Below are positions 1 to 6,558 of a stretch of DNA of 12,454 bases, piece by piece. The notes below the pieces were generated by a model, which did no database searches, was not told the origin of the DNA, and saw only the letters and a list, made by a program, of their open reading frames with translations. The first letter of the stretch is position 1. The number at the start of each line of letters is the position of its first letter. The DNA comes from Chloroflexota bacterium (GTDB lineage: Bacteria; Chloroflexota; Anaerolineae; 4572-78; J111). Made by a program: the position numbers and the translations under genes. The stretch spans positions 1 through 12,454 of the forward strand of contig RFJV01000682.1 in assembly GCA_003694775.1 (NCBI GenBank). Direction: 5' to 3'.

Positions 1-23
1 GACCTGCGGAAGACGTACGGTAA
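1..23 (+). CDS. possible 3' end of an upstream gene (partial)
   Basis: The third frame reads PAEDVR and then a TAA stop at 21-23, followed 17 nt later by an SD-like GAGGA and the permease start. Sugar ABC operons usually place the solute-binding protein gene directly before the first permease, so this could be the last codons of such a gene. Only six codons are visible, the first frame is also open here, and the family cannot be recognised. This is inference from spacing and operon convention only. Confidence 0.25.
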
Positions 24-49
24 TCAACTTGCTATCATCCGAGGATTCC

Positions 50-1149
50 ATGAAAGCTACCTGGCGACCGGAAATAAATTCTACTGCCCCTCTTCTGCAT
101 TTGGGACTGCATCTTATCCTCTCTATTTTGGTGGTCCTGCTGTTCAAATTCAGCCTGGATTTTGTGCAGAATGAATCGCTCCCCCGCCTGCTCGTCCTGC
201 CGGTGGCTGTATTGGCCGGTGTGGGGGGGATATGGGCCTTTTTCTGGCTGGCGAACTACTGGGTCACGATAATTCCCGTACGTCGGATACGGGAGAATCT
301 TCTGCCCTTTGTATTTATTGGTCCGGCTTTGCTGTTGTTGGGTGTTTACCTTATCTATCCAACGTTTAATACCATCTACATCAGCTTTTTCGACCGCCGT
401 TCCGACCACTATGTGGACTGGAAAACTACCGCTTTCTCTTCAGCAACCCCGATATTCACATTGCTTTCAGAAACAATTTGCTGTGGATGGTTACAGTAAC
501 CTCTGCCGTGGTTCTGCTGGGGCTGGTCATCGCCGTTCTGGTTGACCGCATCCGGCTGGAATCGCTGGCAAAATCTTCTATCTTTTTACCGATGGCCATC
601 TCCGCGGTTGGGGCCAGTGTTATCTGGCGGTTTATGTATGCCTATATGCCGGCGGGTCGTCCCCAGATTGGCCTGCTGAATGCTATCCGGGTGGCGCTGG
701 GCTATGACCCGATTGGCTGGTATTTGACCCCTCCCTGGAACAATTTTGCCCTGATTGCCATTATGATTTGGTGGCAAACCGGCTTTGCAATGGTGGTTCT
801 TTCGGCGGCAATTAAAGGGGTCCCCTCGGAGATGCTCGATGCCGCCCGCGTGGATGGAGCTAATGAGTTCCAGCTCTTTTTCCGCATCATCATCCCTTAT
901 ATTCGCGGCACCATTCTAACCATCGCCACCACAATCCTGATAATGGTGCTGAAAGTATTTGATATTGTCTATGTGATGACGCGGGGCAACTACGATACCG
1001 AAGTGATTGCCAACCGGATGTACCTGGAAATGTACCGCTTTGGTAATTTTGGCCGGGGCAGTGCGCTGGCGGTCATCCTCTTTATCGCGGTGATACCGGC
1101 AATGGTTGTCAACATCCGCAGTTTAAGACAACGGAGACGAGAATCATGA
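50..1149 (+). pseudogene. MalF/AglF-type sugar ABC transporter permease, interrupted by a frameshift
   Basis: This is an inner-membrane permease of a CUT1 carbohydrate ABC importer. The ATG at 50 is chosen because GAGGA lies 4 nt upstream; a TTG at 29 has no such support. The N-terminal part has two extra hydrophobic helices, as in MalF/AglF, before the usual first core helix (RENLLPFVFIGPALLLLGVY). The reading frame is lost near 416-425 and stops at 499. Homology continues in the -1 frame (ENYRFLFSNPDIHIAFRNNLLW, then further membrane helices). The EAA loop that docks the ATPase is intact around nt 815-900 (PSEMLDAARVDGANEF). With one base restored the protein is about 366 aa, a normal length. 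The stop at 1147-1149 overlaps the next permease start (ATGA). The rest looks undamaged, so either a recent mutation or a sequencing error is possible. If the frameshift is real, the gene is broken. Confidence 0.85.
413..426 (+). other. one-base frameshift site in the first permease
   Basis: Upstream of this site the permease reads FDRRSDHYV in the frame starting at 50. Downstream it reads NYRFLFSNP one frame back. Adding one G to the GG at 415-416 gives HYVGLENYRF, which matches the common (F/Y)VGLxNY permease motif. Adding one A to the AAAA at 422-425 gives HYVDWKNYRF, which is also acceptable. Both are short homopolymer positions. No classical X XXY YYZ slippery heptamer sits in the correct phase, so programmed frameshifting is unlikely. 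Confidence 0.8.
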
Positions 1150-2033
1150 ACACCTCTGCTTCACTACCCGGTACCGGTTACGCCTTACGAAAAGCACTCT
1201 CCAAAACCACCCTGCGAACAGCCGTCCTGATTATCTGCTTTGTCTGGACCCTGCCCAGTCTGGGCCTGTTTATCAGCTCATTTCGTCCCGAAAACGACAT
1301 CCGGGCCTCGGGCTGGTGGACTGTCCTGGAAACGCCGTTTGAATTTACCCAATGGACCCTGGCAAATTATGAGAAGGTAATTACCGCCAACGGCCTGGGG
1401 CAGACATTTATCAACAGCCTGATTGTCACCATTCCGGCTACAGTTATCCCCATTACGATTGCCGCCTTTGCCGCCTATGCGTTCGCCTGGATGGATTTTT
1501 GGGGACGAGATGTTTTCTTTGCCCTGATTGTGGGCCTGATTGTGATGCCCTTGCAGATGGCTCTGATCCCCGTTCTGCGGCTGTATACCTCCTCCGGCCT
1601 GAACGGGACATTTTTGGGAATATGGCTGGCCCATACCGGGTTTGGCCTGCCCCTGGCCGTCTATCTGCTTTACAACTTCATTGCCCAGCTACCCCGCGAC
1701 TTGATTGAAGCGGCCAAAGTAGATGGGGCGTCACACTTCCAGATTTTTACCGGTATTGTCCTGCGGCTGTCTACCCCGGCAGTGGCTTCTTTTGCTGTGT
1801 TTCAATTCTTATGGGTTTGGAACGACTTGCTGGTAGCTCTGGTTTTCCTGGGGACATCGCCCTCGGCCTCAACAATGACCGCCCGCTTGAGCGAACTGGT
1901 CGGCTCCAGAGGGCAGGACTGGCATCTGCTCACCTCTGGGGCTTTCCTGTCGATGGTGGTCCCGCTGGTGGTTTTCTTTGCCTTACAGCGCTACTTTGTG
2001 CGAGGTATCCTGGCCGGCTCGGTAAAGGAATAG
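1146..2033 (+). CDS. MalG/AglG-type sugar ABC transporter permease
   Basis: This is the second inner-membrane permease of the first sugar importer, 295 aa, the normal length for MalG-type proteins. The ATG overlaps the previous stop as ATGA, and purine-rich ACGGAGACGAG upstream can act as ribosome binding site, so the pair is translationally coupled. TM1 is at about residues 23-45, followed by a periplasmic loop (residues 46-85) and the BPD_transp_1 core of five helices. The EAA loop is at about 188-207 (EAAKVDGASHFQIF). The C-terminus VRGILAGSVKE is the typical MalG ending. The segment RLSELVGSRGQDWHLLTSG resembles AglG/GgtD-like alpha-glucoside permeases as I remember them; the substrate is inference. 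It partners with the frameshifted permease upstream. No clear terminator follows. Confidence 0.93.
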   Translation: MNTSASLPGTGYALRKALSKTTLRTAVLIICFVWTLPSLGLFISSFRPENDIRASGWWTVLETPFEFTQWTLANYEKVITANGLGQTFINSLIVTIPATVIPITIAAFAAYAFAWMDFWGRDVFFALIVGLIVMPLQMALIPVLRLYTSSGLNGTFLGIWLAHTGFGLPLAVYLLYNFIAQLPRDLIEAAKVDGASHFQIFTGIVLRLSTPAVASFAVFQFLWVWNDLLVALVFLGTSPSASTMTARLSELVGSRGQDWHLLTSGAFLSMVVPLVVFFALQRYFVRGILAGSVKE

Positions 2034-2107
2034 CATCCTCGTGGAACACCTTGCTTTTTTCCCGGCAATCTTGCCAGCCTTCTGTGAAAATAGCCGTTTA
2101 CCCCGTA

Positions 2108-2170
2108 GGCGGGGCATCCCAATGCCCGCCGGGGCGGTGACTGACTCGCCCGGCATAGGGATGCCGGGGC
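2108..2170. repeat. double-hairpin GGCAT-N4-ATGCC palindromic repeat
   Basis: Two adjacent stem-loops share the plan GGCAT, 4 nt, ATGCC. The first is at 2108-2130 (GGCGGGGCAT, CCCA, ATGCCCGCC; one-base bulge). The second is at 2149-2170 (GCCCGGCAT, AGGG, ATGCCGGGGC; one-base bulge). The same plan and almost the same sequence recur at 9571-9610, so this is a dispersed intergenic repeat family, REP-like or a non-autonomous element. Its function is not known from the sequence. Confidence 0.7.
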
Positions 2171-2226
2171 ACAGATGCCGGGGCACAGATGCCGGGGCAC
2201 AGATGCCGGGGCACAGATGCCGGGGC
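2161..2226. repeat. 14-bp tandem repeat, four full copies plus a partial copy
   Basis: The unit ATGCCGGGGCACAG starts at 2161, 2175, 2189 and 2203 with perfect identity. A fifth copy from 2217 diverges after ATGCCGGGGC. The unit derives from the right arm of the second hairpin of the neighbouring palindromic repeat, so the array appears to be a local expansion. Perfect identity suggests recent expansion or ongoing slippage and copy-number variation. 14 is not a multiple of three, which argues against a coding role. Confidence 0.9.
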
Positions 2227-2340
2227 TGCGGATGCCGTAGCTCCGGATAAAGGGCAACGAAATTTTCACCCGTGCCGGGTACAGGCATTCATCGTTGCCG
2301 GGCCAAAGGCCGGGTCCGTCTTCTGTGAAAATGCGGTTTC

Positions 2341-2370
2341 TGCAGGACAACTGCTAGCAGTTGTCCTGCA
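2341..2370. promoter_or_regulatory. perfect 30-bp palindrome upstream of the promoter
   Basis: The sequence TGCAGGACAACTGCT is followed directly by its exact reverse complement, giving a 30-bp palindrome with no spacer and centre at 2355/2356. It ends 12 nt before the -35 box. Relative to the predicted start of transcription (about 2418) its centre is near -62, a position typical for class I activators. As RNA it could form a long hairpin ending readthrough from the upstream permeases, but no T-run follows, so a protein-binding site is the preferred reading. Confidence 0.65.
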
Positions 2371-2382
2371 TTACTCTCCAGT

Positions 2383-2411
2383 TTGACAACCCGCCGGGAC
2401 TGTGCTACAAT
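2383..2411 (+). promoter_or_regulatory. sigma-70-type promoter of the fused binding-protein operon
   Basis: TTGACA at 2383-2388 is a perfect -35 box. TACAAT at 2406-2411 is a five-of-six -10 box. The spacer is exactly 17 nt, and a TG at 2403-2404 provides an extended -10. Transcription should start near 2418, about 315 nt upstream of the ATG at 2734. This is by far the best promoter in the window and fits strong expression of a binding-protein gene. Confidence 0.8.
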
Positions 2412-2419
2412 TCGCTTTG

Positions 2420-2436
2420 TAAGTTCACTGGACTTA
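2420..2436. promoter_or_regulatory. operator-like 17-bp inverted repeat at the transcription start
   Basis: TAAGTTCA-C-TGGACTTA has 8-bp arms with a single mismatch around one central base. It covers roughly +3 to +19 of the predicted transcript, a classic place for a repressor to block initiation or clearance. Sugar-uptake operons are commonly controlled this way by LacI-, ROK- or GntR-family repressors. The odd-centred AAGTTCA/TGRACTT form cannot be assigned to a family with confidence, and no regulator gene lies in the window. Confidence 0.6.
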
Positions 2437-2733
2437 TAAAAATTGACCCGCTGTCCCGGCTCACAGACCGGTCACCCGTCTCCTTTCATCGCTGGTATAT
2501 CTGGATATGACCTGTGAACACGATGACGTTTCATCTCCTCTCCCGGTCCGCCCCTGTTCCCGGACTCGCGTCTGCTCTTCTATCCGGTCCGACCGGGACA
2601 GCCTGCTGTCCGGCCTCTCCAGGCGCGGATAAACCTTTATGCCGGCAGGAGGATAATGTATGAACTGATACCGCGGTAAAAAAATTATCTGTGTGGCTAA
2701 ATTTTGGTCAATCATAACAGGAGGAGACCTGCA
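2437..2733 (+). other. long 5' leader of the binding-protein mRNA
   Basis: About 300 nt between the operator and the ATG at 2734 contain no credible gene. The part from about 2450 to 2635 is rich in C and T on the + strand. A stem-loop is visible at 2593-2613 (CCGGGACAG / CTGTCCGG, loop CCTG), without a T-run. The leader ends with AT-rich sequence and a strong SD, GGAGGAG at 2720-2726, 7 nt before the ATG. No known riboswitch class is recognised. Confidence 0.45.
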
Positions 2734-5406
2734 ATGTCTAAAAAACTGCTTTTTGTATCACTGCTGATACTGGCCGTACTGCTGGCCAGCTGTGGCCCGT
2801 CGGAGACGCCGGCGCCGCCCCAGCAGGAACAGGCCCCGGCGGAACAGCCGCAGGAGGCCCAGCCGGAACAGACCGAAGCCCCTGCCGCCGAAGCACCGGC
2901 GGGAGAGAAGGTCACCCTGACCATCGAAAGCTGGCGCAACGATGACCTGACCATCTGGCAGGATACCATCATCCCTGCCTTTAACAAGCACTATCCCGAC
3001 ATCGAAGTTATCTTTGCCCCCACCGCACCTACCGAGTACAACGCCGCGCTCAACTCCAAGCTGGAAGCCGGAACCGCCGGCGACCTGATTACCTGCCGCC
3101 CCTTCGACGCTTCCCTGGCCCTGTTTGAAAAGGGCTACCTGGCCCCGCTCAACGACCTGCCGGGTATGGAAAACTTTGGCGACGTGGCGAAAAGTGCCTG
3201 GATTACCGACGACGGCTCCACCGTTTTCTGTGTGCCGATGGCTTCGGTTATCCACGGCTTCATCTACAACAAGGACATCTTCGACGAACTCGGTCTCCAG
3301 GAACCGGCCACCGAACCCGAATTCTTTGCCGTGCTGGACAAAATCAAGGAAGATGGTCGCTACATTCCCCTGGACCTCGGCACCGCCGACCAGTGGGAAG
3401 CGGCCACAATGGGCTTCCAGAACATCGGCCCCAACTACTGGAAGGGTGAACAGGGCCGCTTGAACCTCATCGCCGGCAAAGAAAAATTCACCGACCCGCA
3501 GTACGTTGCCGTTTGGGAAACGCTGGCAAAATGGCGAGACTACCTGGCCCCCGGTTTTGAGGCTCAGTCCTACCCCGACTCCCAGAACCTGTTTGCTCTT
3601 GGACGGGCGGCCATCTATCCCGCCGGTTCGTGGGACATCTCTTTCTTCAACCAGCAGGCTGACTTCCAGATGGGCGCTTTCAAGCCGCCCCTGCCCGAAG
3701 GTGCAGACAAGTGCTACATCAGCGACCACACCGACATCGCTCTTGGTATGAACGCCAATACCCCGCATCCCGAAGCGGCCCGCAAGTTCCTGGAATGGCT
3801 GACCACCCCCGAATTTGCCGAACTGTACAGCAACGCTCTGCCCGGCTTCTTCTCCCTCTCCAACCACCAGGTTCAGATTGAAGACCCGGTGGCCCAGGAA
3901 TTCGTGAGCTGGCGCAACGAGTGCGAGTCGACCATCCGCAACTCCTACCAGATTCTCTCCCGCGGCGAACCCAACCTGGAAAACGAGCTGTGGCGGGTCA
4001 GCGCGCAGGTCATCAACGGCGACATTACGCCGCAGGAAGCCGCCCAGCAAATTCAGGAAGGGCTGGAAAAATGGTACAAACCGGCAATGGCCGGCGGCGA
4101 AGCCGAAGCTCCGGCTGAAGCCGAACCCAAAACCTCTACCTCCACCCTGGAAAGCCTGGACATCGACCCCAATTCCTTCCTGGGACGGGCCATGGCCGGC
4201 GAGTTCAAGGGCACAAAGGTGTCCGTGCTGGGCGTGATGGTCGACGTGGAAGCCCAGAAGTTCGACCAGACCGTCAAACCGTTTGAAGATGCTACCGGCA
4301 TCGACGTGCAGTACGAAGGCACCAAAGAATTCGAAACCCAGGTCAACGTGCTGGTAGACGCCGGCAACGCGCCGGATGTGATTGACTTCCCCCAGCCCGG
4401 CTTCCTGGCTAACCTGGTGCGCGACGGCAAGGTGGTGGATGTCAGCACCTTTATCGATATGGACCATCTCCAGCAGAACTACATCCAGAGCTGGCTGGAT
4501 ATGGCGACGATGAACGGTCCGGACGGCCCCATTATGGCCGGTGTCTGGCACCGGGCCGCGGCCAAGAGCATCGTCTGGTATCCCAAAAAGCAGTTCGATG
4601 CCGCCGGCTACAAAGTCCCCACCACCTGGGATGAGCTGATGGACCTCACCCAGACCATCGCCGATGATGGCGATACAGCCTGGTGCATCGGCATCGAAAG
4701 CGGCGCGGCCACCGGCTGGGTCGCCACCGACTGGATGGAAAACATCATGCTCCGCACCACCTCCCTGGAAAATTACGACAAGTGGGTGGCCGGAGAACTG
4801 CCGTTCAGCTCGCCGGAAGTGAAGCGGGCCGCCGAAATCATGTCCGACATCTGGCTCAACGAAAACTACGTCTACGGCGGGCGTGAAGCCATCGTTACCA
4901 CCTTCATTGGCGACGCGCCGGTGCCGATGTTTACCGACCCGCCCAAGTGCTGGCTCCATATGCAGTCCAGCTGGATTACCGGCTTCTTCCCCGAAGGTCT
5001 GGAAGCCGGCGTGGATTACGACTTCTTCTACCTGCCGCCTATCGACGAGCAGTACGGCAAACCGGTGCTGGTGGCCGGTGACATCATGGCCATGTTCAAC
5101 GACCGCCCCGAAGTCCGTGCCCTGATGGAGTACTTCAGCTACGGCGCCAGCGTGGAACCCTGGATCCGGGCCGGCGGCGCACTCTCGCCCCACAACGACT
5201 CCAGCCTCGACTGGTACACCAACGACATCGACCGCGGGGTGGCCGAAATCATGCTCAACGCCGACAGCGTCCGCTTTGATGCTTCCGACCTGATGCCCGG
5301 CGAAGTCGGGGCCGGCTCCTTCTGGAAAGCCATGACCGACTACATCAGCGGCGCTATCGACCTGGATACCGCCCTCCAGGAAATTGACGACTCCTGGCCC
5401 CGGTAA
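2734..5406 (+). CDS. lipoprotein with two tandem extracellular solute-binding domains
   Basis: This 890-aa protein is about twice the usual size of a sugar ABC binding protein. The ATG at 2734 has GGAGGAG 7 nt upstream; the frame extends to a TTG at 2704 that would spoil the signal peptide. Residues 1-19 are a lipoprotein signal ending in LLAS before Cys20, the lipid anchor. Residues 21-59 are a Pro/Glu/Gln/Ala-rich tether. Residues about 60-450 form one complete family 1 binding protein (start VTLTIESW; AALNSKLEAGTAGDLIT; FIYNKDIFDELGL). Residues about 455-475 are a second Ala/Glu/Pro then Ser/Thr linker. Residues about 494-890 form a second complete binding protein of AglE type (start TKVSVLGVMVD; KPFEDATGIDVQYEGTKEFE; DFPQPGFLANLV). 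The second half has no signal or lipobox of its own. It heads the operon before a permease pair. A fusion of two lipoprotein genes is the simplest origin. Sugar specificity is unknown. Confidence 0.93.
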   Translation: MSKKLLFVSLLILAVLLASCGPSETPAPPQQEQAPAEQPQEAQPEQTEAPAAEAPAGEKVTLTIESWRNDDLTIWQDTIIPAFNKHYPDIEVIFAPTAPTEYNAALNSKLEAGTAGDLITCRPFDASLALFEKGYLAPLNDLPGMENFGDVAKSAWITDDGSTVFCVPMASVIHGFIYNKDIFDELGLQEPATEPEFFAVLDKIKEDGRYIPLDLGTADQWEAATMGFQNIGPNYWKGEQGRLNLIAGKEKFTDPQYVAVWETLAKWRDYLAPGFEAQSYPDSQNLFALGRAAIYPAGSWDISFFNQQADFQMGAFKPPLPEGADKCYISDHTDIALGMNANTPHPEAARKFLEWLTTPEFAELYSNALPGFFSLSNHQVQIEDPVAQEFVSWRNECESTIRNSYQILSRGEPNLENELWRVSAQVINGDITPQEAAQQIQEGLEKWYKPAMAGGEAEAPAEAEPKTSTSTLESLDIDPNSFLGRAMAGEFKGTKVSVLGVMVDVEAQKFDQTVKPFEDATGIDVQYEGTKEFETQVNVLVDAGNAPDVIDFPQPGFLANLVRDGKVVDVSTFIDMDHLQQNYIQSWLDMATMNGPDGPIMAGVWHRAAAKSIVWYPKKQFDAAGYKVPTTWDELMDLTQTIADDGDTAWCIGIESGAATGWVATDWMENIMLRTTSLENYDKWVAGELPFSSPEVKRAAEIMSDIWLNENYVYGGREAIVTTFIGDAPVPMFTDPPKCWLHMQSSWITGFFPEGLEAGVDYDFFYLPPIDEQYGKPVLVAGDIMAMFNDRPEVRALMEYFSYGASVEPWIRAGGALSPHNDSSLDWYTNDIDRGVAEIMLNADSVRFDASDLMPGEVGAGSFWKAMTDYISGAIDLDTALQEIDDSWPR

Positions 5407-5460
5407 CGTGTCTGTCTGACTCCTGGCCTCCGGTGAGGTCGGACCGGCAGGGCTAAGAAT

Positions 5461-5532
5461 CTATCCGAAACTTTCAGCAACGGGTAGGCGGAGGCATTGC
5501 CTTCGCCTACCCAGGGCATTTTTTTCGGATAG
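5461..5532. repeat. nested-hairpin element, possible MITE or attenuating terminator
   Basis: The outer arms CTATCCGAAA (5461-5470) and TTTCGGATAG (5523-5532) are perfect 10-bp inverted repeats. Inside them, GGGTAGGCGGAGGCA (5482-5496) pairs with TGCCTTCGCCTACCC (5498-5512) with one G-T wobble. Seven T residues follow at 5519-5525, 6 nt after the inner stem. Read as RNA this can act as a leaky terminator that lowers permease relative to binding-protein expression, the usual pattern in such operons. Read as DNA it looks like a small element with terminal inverted repeats; no target-site duplication is evident. Confidence 0.6.
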
Positions 5533-5549
5533 GCCCTGGTTCACGCCTG

Positions 5550-5580
5550 TCAGGGGGGGACGCCTGCCGTCCGCCCCTGA
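5550..5580 (+). promoter_or_regulatory. stem-loop in the leader of the downstream permease genes
   Basis: Positions 5550-5562 pair with 5568-5580 over 13 bp with one mismatch (TCAGGGG-N-GGACG arms), leaving the loop CCTGC. The stem ends 12 nt before the GGGAG ribosome binding site and has no T-run. This suggests an mRNA-stabilising or processing hairpin that separates the binding-protein and permease parts of the transcript rather than a terminator. Confidence 0.5.
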
Positions 5581-5604
5581 ACAATTTCCATCGGGAGAAT
5601 GTCT

Positions 5605-6543
5605 ATGGAAAAGAAAACCCCCTCGCGCCGTCGGAAGCCGTTTCCCACCCATATCATCGTCTTTCTGGCCCCGGCCACCATCATCTATACCGTCTTTATG
5701 ATTTATCCTCTGCTCGACTCCCTGCGCCTCAGCCTGTACGCGCCCGCGGCCAGTGGTGGGGAAATGTTTGTCGGTTTGCAGAACTACATCACCCTTCTGA
5801 CCGACGAACTCTGGTCGCCCCGGTTCTGGGGTGCTCTGCGCCATAACTTTGTCTTTTTTGCCATCCACATTCTGGTGCAGAATCCGGTGGGTCTGCTGTT
5901 GGCGGCCTTGCTCAGTTCCCGCCGTCTGCGCTGGCGGGCCACTTACCGCACCCTTCTCTTTACCCCAACGATGCTGTCCTTTGTTATTGTTGGTTTCATC
6001 TGGCAGTTAATTCTCAGTCCGCTGTGGGGCATTGCCGGCACCATTCTGCACACCGTGGGGATGGGCCAGTTTTTCAAACCCTGGCTCGGTCTGGAAAGCA
6101 CCGCCCTGGTCACGCTGTCGCTCATCTCTGTATGGCAGTTTGTCGGTATTCCGATGATGCTGTTTTACGCCGCCCTGCTTGCCATCCCGGATGAACTCAT
6201 CGAGGCCGCCTACGTAGATGGCGCCACCGGCTGGACGGTTTTTTGGCGTATCAAGTTCCCCCTCATCCTGCCCACGGTGGGGATTGTCACCATCCTGACC
6301 TACGTGGGCAACTTCAACGCCTTCGACCTGATTTATACCACCCAGAGCGCCCTGGCCGGGCCAAACTTCTCTACCGATATTTTGGGGACATTTTTCTACC
6401 GCACCTTCTTCGGATTCCAGCTCCAGTTGGGCAACCCCACGATGGGAGCCACCATTGCCGGAATGATGTTCCTGATTATCCTGTTGGGCGTCCTGCTGTA
6501 CCTCTTTGGCTGGCAGAGACGCATTCAGGTCTATGAAATTTGA
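5605..6543 (+). CDS. MalF/UgpA-type sugar ABC transporter permease
   Basis: This is the first inner-membrane permease of the second sugar importer, 312 aa from the ATG at 5605. That start has GGGAG 7 nt upstream; the in-frame ATG at 5599 leaves only 1 nt. The N-terminus is short and basic (residues 1-12), then TM1 at about 16-36 (HIIVFLAPATIIYTVFMIYP). Six helices in all is the plain UgpA/LacF plan, without the extra N-terminal helices of the first permease in this window. FVGLQNY at 55-61 is the conserved pre-core motif. The EAA loop is at about 200-219 (EAAYVDGATGWTVFWRIKFP). It follows the fused binding protein after a 198-nt hairpin-rich gap and precedes its partner permease by 15 nt, so the two are co-expressed. 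The substrate is not evident. Confidence 0.94.
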   Translation: MEKKTPSRRRKPFPTHIIVFLAPATIIYTVFMIYPLLDSLRLSLYAPAASGGEMFVGLQNYITLLTDELWSPRFWGALRHNFVFFAIHILVQNPVGLLLAALLSSRRLRWRATYRTLLFTPTMLSFVIVGFIWQLILSPLWGIAGTILHTVGMGQFFKPWLGLESTALVTLSLISVWQFVGIPMMLFYAALLAIPDELIEAAYVDGATGWTVFWRIKFPLILPTVGIVTILTYVGNFNAFDLIYTTQSALAGPNFSTDILGTFFYRTFFGFQLQLGNPTMGATIAGMMFLIILLGVLLYLFGWQRRIQVYEI

Positions 6544-6558
6544 GCCGGAGGCCGTACT

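Larger units (their letters stand above)
2079..2332. repeat. 13-bp direct repeats bracketing a GC-rich repeat block
   Basis: CTTCTGTGAAAAT occurs at 2079-2091 and again at 2320-2332. The similarity extends into the next bases (AGCCGTTT versus GCGGTTT). The two copies enclose all the palindromic and tandem GC-rich repeats of this gap, as expected if a repeat block inserted or expanded between duplicated flanks. No coding potential is recognised inside the block. Confidence 0.5.

Noticed and set aside
413..426. Programmed -1 frameshift in the first permease
   Set aside because: The A-run is short and no X XXY YYZ heptamer is in phase. ABC permeases are not known to need frameshifting. Mutation or sequencing error is simpler.
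2050..2080. Rho-independent terminator after the second permease
   Set aside because: GGCAATCTTGCC can form a small hairpin but the T-run lies before it, not after it, on the + strand.
2161..2226. CRISPR array
   Set aside because: The 14-bp units are contiguous with no spacers and there are no cas genes, so this is a simple tandem repeat.
2461..2715. An 84-codon - strand frame in the leader region
   Set aside because: No ribosome binding site, no recognised family, and it lies inside the predicted 5' leader. The low-complexity Arg/Glu/Gly/Ser content looks non-coding.
2437..2733. Riboswitch in the long leader
   Set aside because: No conserved core of a known class could be recognised; only one modest hairpin is visible.
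2758..5193. An 811-codon open frame on the - strand, antisense to the fused binding protein
   Set aside because: It is the shadow of a GC-biased gene: strong C/G third positions suppress antisense stops. Its translation is rich in Gly, His, Val and Phe without family motifs, while the + strand has a signal peptide, lipobox and two recognisable domains.
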